The translations under genes and the position numbers were made by a program. From JBGVSA01 sp041807905 (lineage in GTDB: Bacteria > Pseudomonadota > Gammaproteobacteria > Burkholderiales > Rhodocyclaceae): a stretch of 64,000 nt of DNA. The notes under the pieces were generated by a model that ran no database searches, was not told where the DNA came from, and was given only the letters and a program-made list of their open reading frames with translations. The stretch covers positions 197,855 to 261,854 of the forward strand of contig NZ_JBGVSA010000003.1 of assembly GCF_041807905.1 (NCBI RefSeq), read 5' to 3'. This document shows positions 53,881-63,467 of the stretch, in pieces (positions within the stretch are counted from its first letter, which is position 1; the number at the start of each line of letters is the position of its first letter).

Positions 53881-55032
53881 TCAGTGGGCGTACGGGTCGG
53901 CAGCGTCACGCAGGCCATCACCCATGAAGTTCAGCGCCAGCACGGAAATCACCACCGCCGCACCGGGCAGCAGCAGCCACGGCATGCTGTCGAGCACATT
54001 GATCTTCTGCGCGCTTTGCAGCAGCACGCCCCAGCTCATCGCCGGCGGTTGCAGACCCAGGCCGAGGAAGCTGAGCGACGTTTCCGCAATGATCATGTTC
54101 GGGATCGCCAGCGTCACGGCTGCGATGATGTGGCTCGCCAGCGACGGCAGCATGTGACGGAAGATCACGCGACCTTCGCTGCAGCCGTCCAGTTTGGCTG
54201 CCACCACGAACACTTCAGTACGCATCGCCAGGAAGCGACCGCGCACCACGCGCGCCAAGGAGGTCCAGCCGATCAGCGAAATGATCACGGTGATGGCGAA
54301 GTACTGGATGTGCGGCGGCCAGTTCTTCGGCAGGGCTGCGGCCATCCCCATCCAGATAGGAATGGTCGGCAACGAGATGATGAACTCCACAATACGCTGG
54401 ATGGCCCAGTCGATCTTGCCGCCGTAGTAGCCCGAGATACCGCCGAAGATGATCCCCAGCACCATGCTCAGGAACACGCCGAACAGACCCAGCGCCATCG
54501 TGAAGCGGCCACCGAACAGAATACGCGTCAGCAGGTCACGACCCGACTCGTCGGCGCCCAACAGGAACATACGATCATTCGGGTTCTTCGGACCGAAGAA
54601 GTGCAGATTCGATTCGATGCCGAGCAGTCTGTAGGACTGGGAACCGCGCACGAAGAAGCCGACGTCGACCTTTTTGAACGGCACGAACTTCAGTTCGAGC
54701 GTTTCCGGATCGCGGTCCTGCTTCTTCAGGATCACGTGCGGGCGGAACGAACCGTTGTCCCACAGGTGCAGCATCTGCGGCGGGTGTGCCGCGAAGTCGG
54801 CCGTGCGCATGTCGGATGCCGGATCGTCCGCTTGCCCTTCTGGATTGGTCGGGGCAAAGAACTCGGCGAACATCGTCACCATGTACACGAGCAACACAAC
54901 GATGGCGCTGATGAGGGCCAGGCGGTGCTTCTTGAAGCGATACCACATCAGCTTCCACTGCGAGGCGTACTCAATGCCACCGCGCAGGTTGCTCATATTG
55001 ACCTGAGCGGTCGTAGCTGTCGTCTCACTCAT
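53881..55032 (-). CDS. yejE: Peptide ABC transporter permease, OppC/YejE type
   Basis: 383-residue inner-membrane permease with an N-terminal cytoplasmic region, a first helix (about 38-56), a periplasmic insertion of roughly 130 residues containing DPETLELKFVPF, then five helices and the coupling loop RTEVFVVAAKLDGCSEGRVIFRHMLP. The large periplasmic insertion is typical of YejE-like C-type permeases. It starts 7 nt after the B-type permease stop and ends 22 nt before the ATPase. Confidence 0.9.
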   Translation of the reverse strand: MSETTATTAQVNMSNLRGGIEYASQWKLMWYRFKKHRLALISAIVVLLVYMVTMFAEFFAPTNPEGQADDPASDMRTADFAAHPPQMLHLWDNGSFRPHVILKKQDRDPETLELKFVPFKKVDVGFFVRGSQSYRLLGIESNLHFFGPKNPNDRMFLLGADESGRDLLTRILFGGRFTMALGLFGVFLSMVLGIIFGGISGYYGGKIDWAIQRIVEFIISLPTIPIWMGMAAALPKNWPPHIQYFAITVIISLIGWTSLARVVRGRFLAMRTEVFVVAAKLDGCSEGRVIFRHMLPSLASHIIAAVTLAIPNMIIAETSLSFLGLGLQPPAMSWGVLLQSAQKINVLDSMPWLLLPGAAVVISVLALNFMGDGLRDAADPYAH

Positions 55033-55039
55033 TTTTCAA

Positions 55040-56032
55040 TCAATCCATCCGAATGCGGGGGTCAAGAATGGCCAGCAGAATGTCGGAGATCAGCGTACCG
55101 ACCACGGTCAGCAGACAGATCAACAGCAGCAAGGCGCCAGACAAATAAATATCCTGCACGAGCAGTGCGTTGTAGAGCATCTGGCCCGCGGTCGGCATCG
55201 ACAGCACGATCGACACCGTCGTACCGCCGTTCACCAGCGTTGGCAGAACCGAACCCAGCGTACTGACGAAGGGGTTCAGCGCCACGCGCACCGGGTATTT
55301 GAAGAGAAGACGGCTCTCGGTCAGGCCCTTGGCGCGCGCGGTCACGACGTACGGCTGCGAGAGCTGGTCGATCAGGTTGGCGCGCATGATCCGGATCAGG
55401 CTGGCGGACGCCGAGATACCGATGATGATCACGGGGATGACCAAGTGCTTGCACAGATCGAAGAACTTGGCGAACGACCAGGGCACGTTCTGGCCTTGGA
55501 ACTCTTCGGAGAACAGACCCGAGAGGACCTGGCCGGTGTACTCCTTCACCAGGTACATCAGGATCAGCGCCAGCAGGAACGGCGGAATCGCCAGGCCCAC
55601 AAAGCTGATGAAGGTGAAAGCGTAGTCACCGACCGAATAACGCTTGACGGCGGAATAGACGCCGATGGGCAGCGCAATCATCCACGACAGGAAAAGCGAA
55701 CCGACCGTCATCAGAACGGTGTAGCCCATGCTTTCGCCGATCAGTTCGGAGACGGCCTGGTTCCAGGTAAAGGAACGGCCAAAGTCGCCATGCAGGACGA
55801 TGTCCGAGATCCAGCGAACATACTGGACGATCATCGGCTGATCGAGGCCGAGACGAGCGCGCTCGTTGGCCATCATCACCGCATCAACGGTGGAGCCCGA
55901 GGCCGACATCTGGGCCGCCCAGCTGTCGACGTAGTCGCCCGGGGGCAACTGGATGATCACAAATACCGTCAGCGATACCAGGATGAAGAATGGAATGGCC
56001 GACAGAAAGCGCCTGAATATGAAAGAAAGCAC
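55040..56032 (-). CDS. yejB: Peptide ABC transporter permease, OppB/YejB type
   Basis: 330-residue permease with six predicted helices. The first helix (FLSAIPFFILVSLTVFVIIQLPPGD) and the EAA-like loop YVVTARAKGLTESRLLFKYPVR are typical of B-type oligopeptide permeases. It begins 184 nt after the binding-protein gene, a gap that holds two strong inverted repeats, and is closely followed by the C-type permease. Confidence 0.91.
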   Translation of the reverse strand: MLSFIFRRFLSAIPFFILVSLTVFVIIQLPPGDYVDSWAAQMSASGSTVDAVMMANERARLGLDQPMIVQYVRWISDIVLHGDFGRSFTWNQAVSELIGESMGYTVLMTVGSLFLSWMIALPIGVYSAVKRYSVGDYAFTFISFVGLAIPPFLLALILMYLVKEYTGQVLSGLFSEEFQGQNVPWSFAKFFDLCKHLVIPVIIIGISASASLIRIMRANLIDQLSQPYVVTARAKGLTESRLLFKYPVRVALNPFVSTLGSVLPTLVNGGTTVSIVLSMPTAGQMLYNALLVQDIYLSGALLLLICLLTVVGTLISDILLAILDPRIRMD

Positions 56033-56084
56033 GATTAAGCTCTCGCTAAGATTAAAGCTGATAAAAAACCTGACGGTGACCCAA

Positions 56085-56190
56085 TTAAGTCCCGGAATGG
56101 TTGTAACGACTGCGGCAGCTCGCCACAGCGATTCCGGGACTTAACTTACTGCGTCCCCCGCAACCCGTCCCCGGATCGCTCCGGGGACGG
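56085..56190 (-). repeat. Two inverted repeats after the binding-protein gene
   Basis: In the 184-nt gap of the transporter operon are two stable structures. The nearer to the binding-protein gene is an 11-bp perfect stem CCGTCCCCGGA/TCCGGGGACGG (56165-56175 with 56180-56190) with a TCGC loop. The second is a 14-bp perfect repeat TTAAGTCCCGGAAT (56085-56098) with its complement at 56131-56144, enclosing a further CTG-GGC/GCC-CAG hairpin. Neither is followed by a T-run on the minus strand, so they look like transcript-stabilising or attenuating structures rather than plain terminators. Confidence 0.75.
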
Positions 56191-56216
56191 CGCCTCAAAC
56201 AGCTAGGCTTTCGGCA

Positions 56217-58127
56217 TTACTTGGTGAAGTACCACTGCTGCGGCAGCGACAGGCTCGGCGTGGCATACGGCCAGCCGAACGGCATCTTCTCGTTGACGTT
56301 CTGCAGCTTGAGGCTGCGCAGCGAGGAGATCACAGCCGGACGGACCGTGCCGATGACTTCGAACTCGTCCGCAGAGATCTGCAGGATCTGCTTGAAGAGG
56401 CTCAGCGCTTGCGACTGGGTCTTGGCCGCGACGAACTGGTCGTACAGGGCCATGCGCTTCTTCATGCTTTCGTTCGGCTCGATGCCTTGCTTGCCGCCCG
56501 ACAGGTACCACTTGGCCCATTCCAGGCTCATGCGGGACTCCAGCGGGTGGACCGCAACGTAGGTACGCGGATTGAGCGTGGCATCCAGACCGCCCGGGAA
56601 GACGTCGATCGAGATGTCGTACTCATTGGCGGTCGCGCGGTTGTAGAACAGCGAGCGTTCCGAACCCTTGATCACCAGCTCGATACCGGCCTTTTGCCAT
56701 TGACGGCGGATCAGTTCGAGCGTTTGCACCATGGCTTGACGGTCGATCATCACGATCGCGTCGAGCGACACGCGGCCGCCGTCCGGATACGTGCGATAGC
56801 CATCGGCGTCACGCTTGGTCAGGCCCAGGCGATCCAGGATCTGGTTGGCTTGCGCGAGGTCCAGCTTCAGGTACTGAGTGGCCAGCTTTTCGTTGTACCA
56901 CTTCGATTCCTTGAACGGACCGCTCTGCCACGGAGCAGCTTGACCCAGCCAGGCCACCTTGTTGATCTCTTCACGATCCATGGCCAGCGACAGCGCCTGG
57001 CGGAAGTCGTGCTGGACCATCAGCTTGCGCAGCTTGTCGTTCTTGGTGGTCTGGTTCAGCCACAGGCCGGCGGCGTTAGCGTTCGCGCTGGTCTGGCCGA
57101 ACACCTTGTAGCCACCCTTCTGCTGGTTCTTCAGCAGCAGCGGACGGCTGGTCACGTCGCTGCCCAGCAGGCGGGCTTCGATGTCATATTGACCATTGGT
57201 TGCCGCCAGGATGATGGCCTGCAGGTCGGACACGACTGCGTACTGAATACGGTCGATGTACGGCAGTTGCTTGCCGGCCGGGTCGACCTGCCAGTAGTAC
57301 GGGTTGCGTTCCATGACCACGCGGGTCACGGCGCCGCCGTACGGCTCCTTGATCAGCCACGGATCGATCGACGGACGCTCAGTGGTGCTCCAGCGCGAGG
57401 GCAGCTCGATGTCAGAGCACTTGGCGCGCATCAGCGACGGCCAATCCTTCACGTTGGCCTTGGCGAATTCGGCCTGGACGTTCTTGTTGTACGCCGGATG
57501 GAATTGCGAGCAGTACTTCTTCTGGTACAGCGTCGGATGTTGGCCCAGCGGGGTCGCCAGCGTTTCCGGGAAGGACAGGTTGGCAGCCGGGAATTCGAAC
57601 TTGACGGTGTAGTCGTCAACCTTCGTGACCTTCGGAGCCTTGCCGCCGACGAGGTAGGCGCTCGGCGTCTGCGGGAACATTTCCTTGTTCAGCACAACGT
57701 CGTTCATCGCGAAGACGATGTCGTCGGCGGTAAACGGCGTACCGTCCGACCACTTCATGCCCTTGCGCAGCTTGAAGGTGTATTCCGCAGCGTCCGGGCT
57801 CACCGTGTAGCTCTCGGCAACGTACGGCTCGACGCCCTGAATGTCTTGCGTCCAGTGCGTCAGGCCTTGCGGGCCGATCGTGCGCAGAATGCCGTTGCCG
57901 TCGGCGTTGCCGCGCATGACCGTGCGAAGCGTCCCGCCGTACACGCCGTTGCTGGCGATCGGCTTGATAACCAGCGGCTTCTCCGGCAGGCGCTGGTCAA
58001 CCGGCGGCAGCTGCTTGTTCTGATCCAGCATCGGCGCTTGCGTGAACGCAGCAGCGATTGCCGGCAGCATTGCTGCGACGGCAACTGACGCTGCTGTCAC
58101 CGCAAACTTGCGAGAGTAAAACCTCAT
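56217..58127 (-). CDS. yejA: Peptide ABC transporter substrate-binding protein (family 5)
   Basis: 636-residue periplasmic binding protein. A signal peptide (about 1-27, MRFYSRKFAVTAASVAVAAM) precedes a family-5 solute-binding domain with the segments YTFKLRKGMKWSDGTPFTADDIVFA and FRQALSLAMDREEINKV. The long form resembles YejA-type binders of oligopeptides or peptide-like compounds. It is the first gene of the operon; AGGAGG lies 5-10 nt before the ATG. A strong promoter region and direct repeats lie upstream. Confidence 0.9.
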   Translation of the reverse strand: MRFYSRKFAVTAASVAVAAMLPAIAAAFTQAPMLDQNKQLPPVDQRLPEKPLVIKPIASNGVYGGTLRTVMRGNADGNGILRTIGPQGLTHWTQDIQGVEPYVAESYTVSPDAAEYTFKLRKGMKWSDGTPFTADDIVFAMNDVVLNKEMFPQTPSAYLVGGKAPKVTKVDDYTVKFEFPAANLSFPETLATPLGQHPTLYQKKYCSQFHPAYNKNVQAEFAKANVKDWPSLMRAKCSDIELPSRWSTTERPSIDPWLIKEPYGGAVTRVVMERNPYYWQVDPAGKQLPYIDRIQYAVVSDLQAIILAATNGQYDIEARLLGSDVTSRPLLLKNQQKGGYKVFGQTSANANAAGLWLNQTTKNDKLRKLMVQHDFRQALSLAMDREEINKVAWLGQAAPWQSGPFKESKWYNEKLATQYLKLDLAQANQILDRLGLTKRDADGYRTYPDGGRVSLDAIVMIDRQAMVQTLELIRRQWQKAGIELVIKGSERSLFYNRATANEYDISIDVFPGGLDATLNPRTYVAVHPLESRMSLEWAKWYLSGGKQGIEPNESMKKRMALYDQFVAAKTQSQALSLFKQILQISADEFEVIGTVRPAVISSLRSLKLQNVNEKMPFGWPYATPSLSLPQQWYFTK

Positions 58128-58236
58128 CTTGTCCTCCTAGGGATGAACTACGACTTCTGGCAACGACTTACCGGTCACATCCGGCTTGTACAGGTAAACC
58201 AGAATAGCTGAGCCGATAGTACTACTCGGCGCCGCC

Positions 58237-58267
58237 ATCATACAAGTGCATTATGCGATCATACAAG
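58237..58267 (-). promoter_or_regulatory. Putative promoter with direct repeats for the peptide transporter
   Basis: On the minus strand TTGTAT (58266-58261), 18-nt spacer and TATGAT (58242-58237) form a plausible sigma-70 promoter about 100 nt before the binding-protein start. Each box lies in a copy of the 10-bp direct repeat ATCATACAAG; the copies are 21 bp apart, two helical turns, as for a dimeric regulator. Confidence 0.55.
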
Positions 58268-58579
58268 CGACTAATCGGAAGGCCGAAACCCCCGAGCCGC
58301 AAGGCTTTCGCCCTGTAAGAAAAATTCCGGGCGACAGTTTCGACATTGCAGGTCAATGTTCTGTTGAGCAAAGTCAATTCTGAAAATCCCGCACAACGCG
58401 CGGCAAGTAAGTATTGGTAGAACTGTCGGAAAAAGCGATGTGCAGAGCAGCAAAATGCTGTCTGGGGCGAAACCTGCAAATTTGTGTGTCTAGGTCGTCT
58501 TCTTTAGATACAGGATTCGCCGAGCCCGGCACCATGAAGGATGGGTAACGCTAGCGGCTTGAGAAGGCGCGGCGCCGTG

Positions 58580-58608
58580 TTGCAAAGAGCGGCGAGCGCC
58601 AGTATATC
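58580..58608 (+). promoter_or_regulatory. Putative sigma-70 promoter of the hybrid histidine kinase
   Basis: TTGCAA (58580-58585), 17-nt spacer, TATATC (58603-58608), about 50 nt before the kinase start codon. Confidence 0.55.
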
Positions 58609-58661
58609 GGATTCTGGATAACCCGCAGAGTAAACACTTTTCGAGCCGTGCAACCGAGACA

Positions 58662-61600
58662 ATGAGTCATCGACTTCACTTTCTGCGGTGCCTCCTTCCC
58701 GGACGGCTCCATTCCCAGCTCGCCGTACTGTTCGGCCTGCTGTTCACGTTCTCGAGCATTTGCTTCGCGCTCTATACGACGCACTACCAGGCAGAGCGCG
58801 TCGAGCAACGTCTTCAGTTCCAGGCACAGGCGCTCAGCACCGGCATGGGAGCGGCTGTCACGCCGGCCCTGCGGATTCGGGATATCCCTCAGATCGAAGA
58901 GATCCTGCGCAAGGCCGATGTCTTCTCCGACGTTAGCGCAGTGGCAGTAGTCACGCCGACCGGCCATGTACTTGCGCAACTGGAACGGGAACAGAACGGC
59001 CCCCTGCTCTCGCCGCCAGATTCTGCTGCAACGGAACTGGACCCGCCCGCACAGGCTTATGGCATCGAAGCCATCACTCACCGTCGGCCCGGAATGCTCG
59101 AAGTATGGGCACCGATCGGGCCGGGCGCTGATCTGGGCTGGTTGCGTGGCCGCTTCAATACCGAGACGCTCGAAGTTGCACGCCACAAGCTCTTGCTGGA
59201 CAGCATCCTGGTCAGCCTGATGGCCTCGGCGGTGGCAACGCTGGCTGTGTTTCTCTTCGCGCGACGCCCGATGAAACGCTTGCGAAGCGCCACCCGTTTT
59301 GCCGAACACCTGGAATTCAGCTACGGCGACGTGCTGACTACAGACTCGGGGACGCGCGAGATCGATGCGCTCGCCCAGGCGCTCAATAAGACATCGGCGC
59401 GCTTGTATGAACAGCAGACTGCGCTAGCCCGGTCCGAGGCTCACTTCCGGACGGTGGTGGAGTCTCTGTCTGAACTGGTATTTGAGACCGACCGTGACGG
59501 CCGCTGGACCTACCTCAACCCGGCCTGGAAAGACATCACGCAATACGAAGTGGACGAAGGCATCGGGCAGCACGCCTTCGACTTCGTCCCGGCGGACGAG
59601 CACGCCCGGATCGTGCGCGCTTTCCGACCGCTCATGCATGGCGAAGTCGAGCAGTTGCGCGAGCATTTCCGCTTCCGCACCAAGGACGGCAGCATCCGCT
59701 GGCTGGAGGTCTTCGCGCGTGCGCGTCACGACGAGAGCGGCAATCTTCAGGGCTACATGGGGTCGGTCACCGACATCACCGTCCGCAAGCAGGCCGAAAG
59801 TGCGCTGCACGATCAGTTGCACTTCATGGAATCGCTGATCGAGGCCATTCCCAATCCGATCTACGTGAAAGACCTGGCTGGCCGATACATCGCCTTCAAC
59901 CGGGCCTACGAGCGCTTCTTCAACGTCAAGCGCGACGACTGGCTCGGCCGGACCACCGCCGAGCTCTTCGTCGACCCGCTGGTCGCGCGCCAACATCACG
60001 ACAAGGATATGGCTCTGCTTGCCACCGGTGGCATGCAGTCGTTTGAATCGCACATCGCCACACATACGGGCGTGGAAATCGACGCGCTATACCAGAAGTC
60101 ATTGTTCTTCCAGGCCGACGGCCGCGCAGCGGGCATCCTCGGGTGCATCACGGATATCTCGGAACGCAAGCGCTTTGTGCAAGAACTCTTGCAGGCCAAG
60201 GAGACGGCCGAACTGGCCAACCAGGCCAAGAGCGATTTCCTGGCCAACATGAGCCACGAAATCCGCACCCCGATGAACGCAATCATCGGCATGACGCACC
60301 TGACACTGGACACCGATCTCACCACCGAGCAGCGCGAGTATCTGTCGCTGGTGCATAGCTCCGCCGAGGCATTGCTGGCGATCATCAACGACGTGCTGGA
60401 CTTCTCGAAGATCGAAGCCGGCCACATGCACTTCGAGCAACTGCCGTTCAATCTTGAAGACAGTTGCACCGCCACGGTCCATACCTTGCGGGCTCGCGCC
60501 CAGGAAAAGCATCTGGACATGGACCTGAGCGTCGCGCCCGAGATCCCGCCCCTCATCAGTGGCGACCCCTATCGCCTGCGCCAGGTATTGCTCAACCTGC
60601 TCGCCAACGCGCTTAAGTTCACCGAGCACGGCGAAGTTCATCTTTCGGTGGAAATGCTCGAGCACCGCGCTGACAACGTACTACTGCGCTTTGCCGTCAG
60701 CGACACCGGCATCGGCATTCCGATCGAAAAGCAGACCATCATTTTCGATGCGTTTTCGCAGGCAGACAGCTCCACGACGCGCCGCTTCGGCGGCACGGGC
60801 CTGGGGCTGGCAATCTGCGCACGATTGGTCAGTGCGATGGGCGGGCGTATCTGGGTGGAAAGCGAACCCGGCCAGGGCAGCACGTTCTACTTCACGGCCC
60901 GTTTCGTCACCGCAACCGGCTCTTCGGTCGCCGCCGAGACGGCACCACACACCGCCGTCAGCGCAGGGCCAAGTGTGTCGCTCTCGCTCCTGCTGGCGGA
61001 GGACAATCCGGTCAACCAGACCCTGGCGCAACGCATGCTCGCCAAGCTCGGGCACGAAGTCACGATTGTCGGCAATGGGCGCGACGCGCTCGATGCCCGA
61101 CGTACCGGCCCGGCCTTCGACGCCATCCTCATGGACGTGCAGATGCCCATCATGAGCGGCATCGAAGCCACTCTTGCCATCCGCGAACTGGAGCACGACG
61201 AAGGCATGGCTCACATGCCGATCATTGCCATGACCGCCCATGCAATGCACGGCGACCGCGAGCGTTGCCTCGACGCCGGCATGGACGGTTATCTGGCCAA
61301 ACCGATCCTCGTCGCGCAACTCGCGGATGAGTTGGCGCGTGTCGTGCCGCGCGCGGTGCGGACACCGATCATGTCAGCGAATCATGCGCATGAGCCAACG
61401 ACGGACGACAGACCATTCGACCGCGAATGGATGCTGCAACAGATTGGTGGCGACGTGCGCCTCATGCATGAGGTCGCCGGGGTATTCGTCACGGACAGCG
61501 AACGCATCGAAAAGACCCTTCGCAAAGCATTGGCGGAAACGGATTTCGACACGCTCTACGCTACCGCACACACCGCGAAAGGCGCGGTCGGCAACTTCGG

Positions 61601-61757
61601 CGCCCGTAGCACGGTAGCTGCGGCCATCGCACTCGAGCGCGCGGCAAAGGCCCACGAAGCGGAGTCGCTGGAAACACTCGTCTCGGCGCTGCTTGAACGA
61701 CTCAGCCTGCTCACACAGGCGCTCCGGACCGAGATCGCGAACAGCTCAGGCACGTAA
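58662..61757 (+). CDS. Hybrid sensor histidine kinase (PAS-PAS-HisKA-HATPase-REC-Hpt)
   Basis: 1031-residue membrane kinase carrying a complete phosphorelay. Two membrane helices (about 20-40 and 180-200) flank a periplasmic domain of about 140 residues. A HAMP-like linker, two PAS domains (about 256-378 and 385-503), the H-box with His532 (MSHEIRTP), an HATPase domain (DTGIGIP, GTGLGLAI), a receiver with Asp825 and Lys880, and an Hpt domain with His970 (TAHTAKG) follow. This BarA/RcsC-like plan needs a separate response regulator, not present nearby. It is divergent from the peptide transporter; a functional link is inference. Confidence 0.92.
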   Translation: MSHRLHFLRCLLPGRLHSQLAVLFGLLFTFSSICFALYTTHYQAERVEQRLQFQAQALSTGMGAAVTPALRIRDIPQIEEILRKADVFSDVSAVAVVTPTGHVLAQLEREQNGPLLSPPDSAATELDPPAQAYGIEAITHRRPGMLEVWAPIGPGADLGWLRGRFNTETLEVARHKLLLDSILVSLMASAVATLAVFLFARRPMKRLRSATRFAEHLEFSYGDVLTTDSGTREIDALAQALNKTSARLYEQQTALARSEAHFRTVVESLSELVFETDRDGRWTYLNPAWKDITQYEVDEGIGQHAFDFVPADEHARIVRAFRPLMHGEVEQLREHFRFRTKDGSIRWLEVFARARHDESGNLQGYMGSVTDITVRKQAESALHDQLHFMESLIEAIPNPIYVKDLAGRYIAFNRAYERFFNVKRDDWLGRTTAELFVDPLVARQHHDKDMALLATGGMQSFESHIATHTGVEIDALYQKSLFFQADGRAAGILGCITDISERKRFVQELLQAKETAELANQAKSDFLANMSHEIRTPMNAIIGMTHLTLDTDLTTEQREYLSLVHSSAEALLAIINDVLDFSKIEAGHMHFEQLPFNLEDSCTATVHTLRARAQEKHLDMDLSVAPEIPPLISGDPYRLRQVLLNLLANALKFTEHGEVHLSVEMLEHRADNVLLRFAVSDTGIGIPIEKQTIIFDAFSQADSSTTRRFGGTGLGLAICARLVSAMGGRIWVESEPGQGSTFYFTARFVTATGSSVAAETAPHTAVSAGPSVSLSLLLAEDNPVNQTLAQRMLAKLGHEVTIVGNGRDALDARRTGPAFDAILMDVQMPIMSGIEATLAIRELEHDEGMAHMPIIAMTAHAMHGDRERCLDAGMDGYLAKPILVAQLADELARVVPRAVRTPIMSANHAHEPTTDDRPFDREWMLQQIGGDVRLMHEVAGVFVTDSERIEKTLRKALAETDFDTLYATAHTAKGAVGNFGARSTVAAAIALERAAKAHEAESLETLVSALLERLSLLTQALRTEIANSSGT

Positions 61758-61760
61758 CAA

Positions 61761-61797
61761 AAAAAACGCCCGGCACAAACCGGGCGCTTTCTTTTGC
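61761..61797. terminator. Bidirectional terminator between hybrid kinase and phoU
   Basis: Stem CGCCCGG/CCGGGCG (61767-61773 with 61780-61786) with a six-base loop. It is flanked by a run of As on the left and CTTTCTTTT on the right, giving T-runs on both strands for the two convergent genes. Confidence 0.88.
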
Positions 61798-61842
61798 TTG
61801 GCAGCCGACCGTACGACGGCGGGCTTGCCTCCATGTGGCAGT

Positions 61843-62553
61843 TCAGGCCTTCGGGCTGGCAATCTCGCGCTGCAGCTCTTCGAGGCCGACGTGCCGGACG
61901 TCGCGGCCGCGAACCTGGAAGATCACATATTCGGCGATGTTCTTGGCGTGGTCACCGACGCGCTCCATGGCTTTGGCGGCGAACAGCAGATCGATGCCGC
62001 GCGATATCGTGCGCGGATCTTCCATCATGAACGTGATGAGCTGACGCATCACCGCCTTGAATTCGGCATCGACCTCCTTATCGAGCTTGCAGACTTCGCC
62101 GGCAGAATCGATGTCCAGGCGGGCAAACGCGTCCAGCGAACGGCGCAGCAGGTCGATCGCCAGACCTCCGATGTGGCGCAGTTGAACGCGCGGGGTGGCC
62201 GCGACGGCCGCCGTCTCGTACACCAGCTTGGCAACCTTGCTGATTTTCTTGGCCTCGTCGCCGATGCGCTCCAGGTCGGTCACGACCTTCGACACAGACA
62301 GAATCGAGCGAAGGTCGCCTGCCGCCGGCTGACGCTTGGCGATGATCTGCGCGATCGCTTCGTCGAGCTCGACCTCGAGTTCATTGACGCGGTGATCGTT
62401 GCCGATCACACGGTCGATCACGTTGAGGTCGCCCTCGAGCAGGCCTTCGAGCGCCTGGACGACCTGCTGTTCGACGTAGCCACCCATCTGCAGCACGCGA
62501 GTGCGGATGTTATCCAGCTCGATGTCGTACTGGCGGACAGTATGTTCGCTCAT
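61843..62553 (-). CDS. phoU: Phosphate signalling protein PhoU
   Basis: Cytosolic regulator that couples the Pst transporter to the PhoR kinase. The 236-aa protein has the two PhoU three-helix repeats with metal-binding motifs (VVTDLERIGDEAKKI and AMERVGDHAKNIAEYV). ATG 62553 (MSEHTVRQYD) is preferred to an ATG eight codons upstream, because GGAG lies 8 nt before it. Here phoU stands without pst or pho genes, which must lie outside the window. Confidence 0.95.
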   Translation of the reverse strand: MSEHTVRQYDIELDNIRTRVLQMGGYVEQQVVQALEGLLEGDLNVIDRVIGNDHRVNELEVELDEAIAQIIAKRQPAAGDLRSILSVSKVVTDLERIGDEAKKISKVAKLVYETAAVAATPRVQLRHIGGLAIDLLRRSLDAFARLDIDSAGEVCKLDKEVDAEFKAVMRQLITFMMEDPRTISRGIDLLFAAKAMERVGDHAKNIAEYVIFQVRGRDVRHVGLEELQREIASPKA

Positions 62554-62643
62554 TTGTAGTGCTCCGGAATTTTCCATGGCTTTCGCGCGAGGCGAGGTAT
62601 TGGCAATGCTGCCAGTGTGCCCGTCTTACATGAAGGCAATATT

Positions 62644-63306
62644 TCAGCGCAGTGACAGGGTCTGGACCCCACTCTCGCTGCCCAGCAACAATACATCGGC
62701 AGGGCGCAGAGCGAAGATGCCGTTGGTCACCACGCCCGGCATATTATTGATGCGCGCCTCCAGTTCGGCCGGCGCAGTGATCGACAAGCCATGCACATCG
62801 ATGATGACGTTGCCATTGTCGGTGATGACACCTTCGCGAACCTTGGGGCGGCCACCCAATTCGGCCAGCCCACGTGCGACCAATTCGCGCGCCATCGGAA
62901 TGACTTCCACCGGCAGCGGAAAGCGCCCCAGCACGTCGACGCGCTTGGACGCATCGCAGATGCACACGAACTTGCTGGATGCTGCGGCAACGATCTTCTC
63001 GCGCGTCAGGGCGGCGCCGCCCCCTTTGATCATGCACAGGCCGCCGTCGACTTCATCGGCACCGTCGACATACACGGACAGCCCTTCGACATCGTTAAGG
63101 TCGAACAGCGGAATGCCGTGCACGCGCAAGCGCTGCGCGCTGGCTTCCGAACTGGCCACAGCGCCGCGAATGCGATCGCGGATGCTGGCCAGACCCTCGA
63201 TGAAGAAATTGGCGGTCGAACCCGTACCAACCCCGATGATCTGCCCTTCCGGCACGTAGGCCAGCGCGGCCTGGGCCACGGCGCGCTTGAGTTCGTTCTG
63301 ATCCAT
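62644..63306 (-). CDS. rpiA: Ribose-5-phosphate isomerase A
   Basis: Interconverts ribose-5-phosphate and ribulose-5-phosphate in the pentose phosphate pathway. The 220-aa protein has GVGTGSTANFFIEGL near the N-terminus, the catalytic region DGADEVDGGLCMIKGGGAALTREK, and ends with VLLLGSESGVQTLSLR. It lies 90 nt before phoU on the same strand. Confidence 0.96.
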   Translation of the reverse strand: MDQNELKRAVAQAALAYVPEGQIIGVGTGSTANFFIEGLASIRDRIRGAVASSEASAQRLRVHGIPLFDLNDVEGLSVYVDGADEVDGGLCMIKGGGAALTREKIVAAASSKFVCICDASKRVDVLGRFPLPVEVIPMARELVARGLAELGGRPKVREGVITDNGNVIIDVHGLSITAPAELEARINNMPGVVTNGIFALRPADVLLLGSESGVQTLSLR

Positions 63307-63467
63307 GAAAACTCGCTTTTGTGGGGATATGGACTATATCGAGCATTCTAGAGGACGAGCGCCAGACTGACGCATCTCGATCAAGACATCGACGCGGATT
63401 CGCCTTCAAAGTGGCGTCCTCAGTGCGGAATACGCATCTGAACACCCACATATCTCTGGAGGAAATT

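Larger units (their letters stand above)
58128..58661. other. Divergent regulatory region between transporter operon and hybrid kinase
   Basis: 534 nt with no convincing gene. It contains a minus-strand promoter with 10-bp direct repeats (58237-58267), a near-palindromic GCCGATAGTACTACTCGGC (58212-58230), an AT-richer central stretch of unknown role, and a plus-strand promoter for the kinase (58580-58608). Confidence 0.5.

Noticed and set aside
58222..58479. 85-codon minus-strand frame upstream of the binding-protein gene
   Set aside because: It overlaps the promoter and direct repeats of the transporter operon and has no ribosome site or family resemblance.
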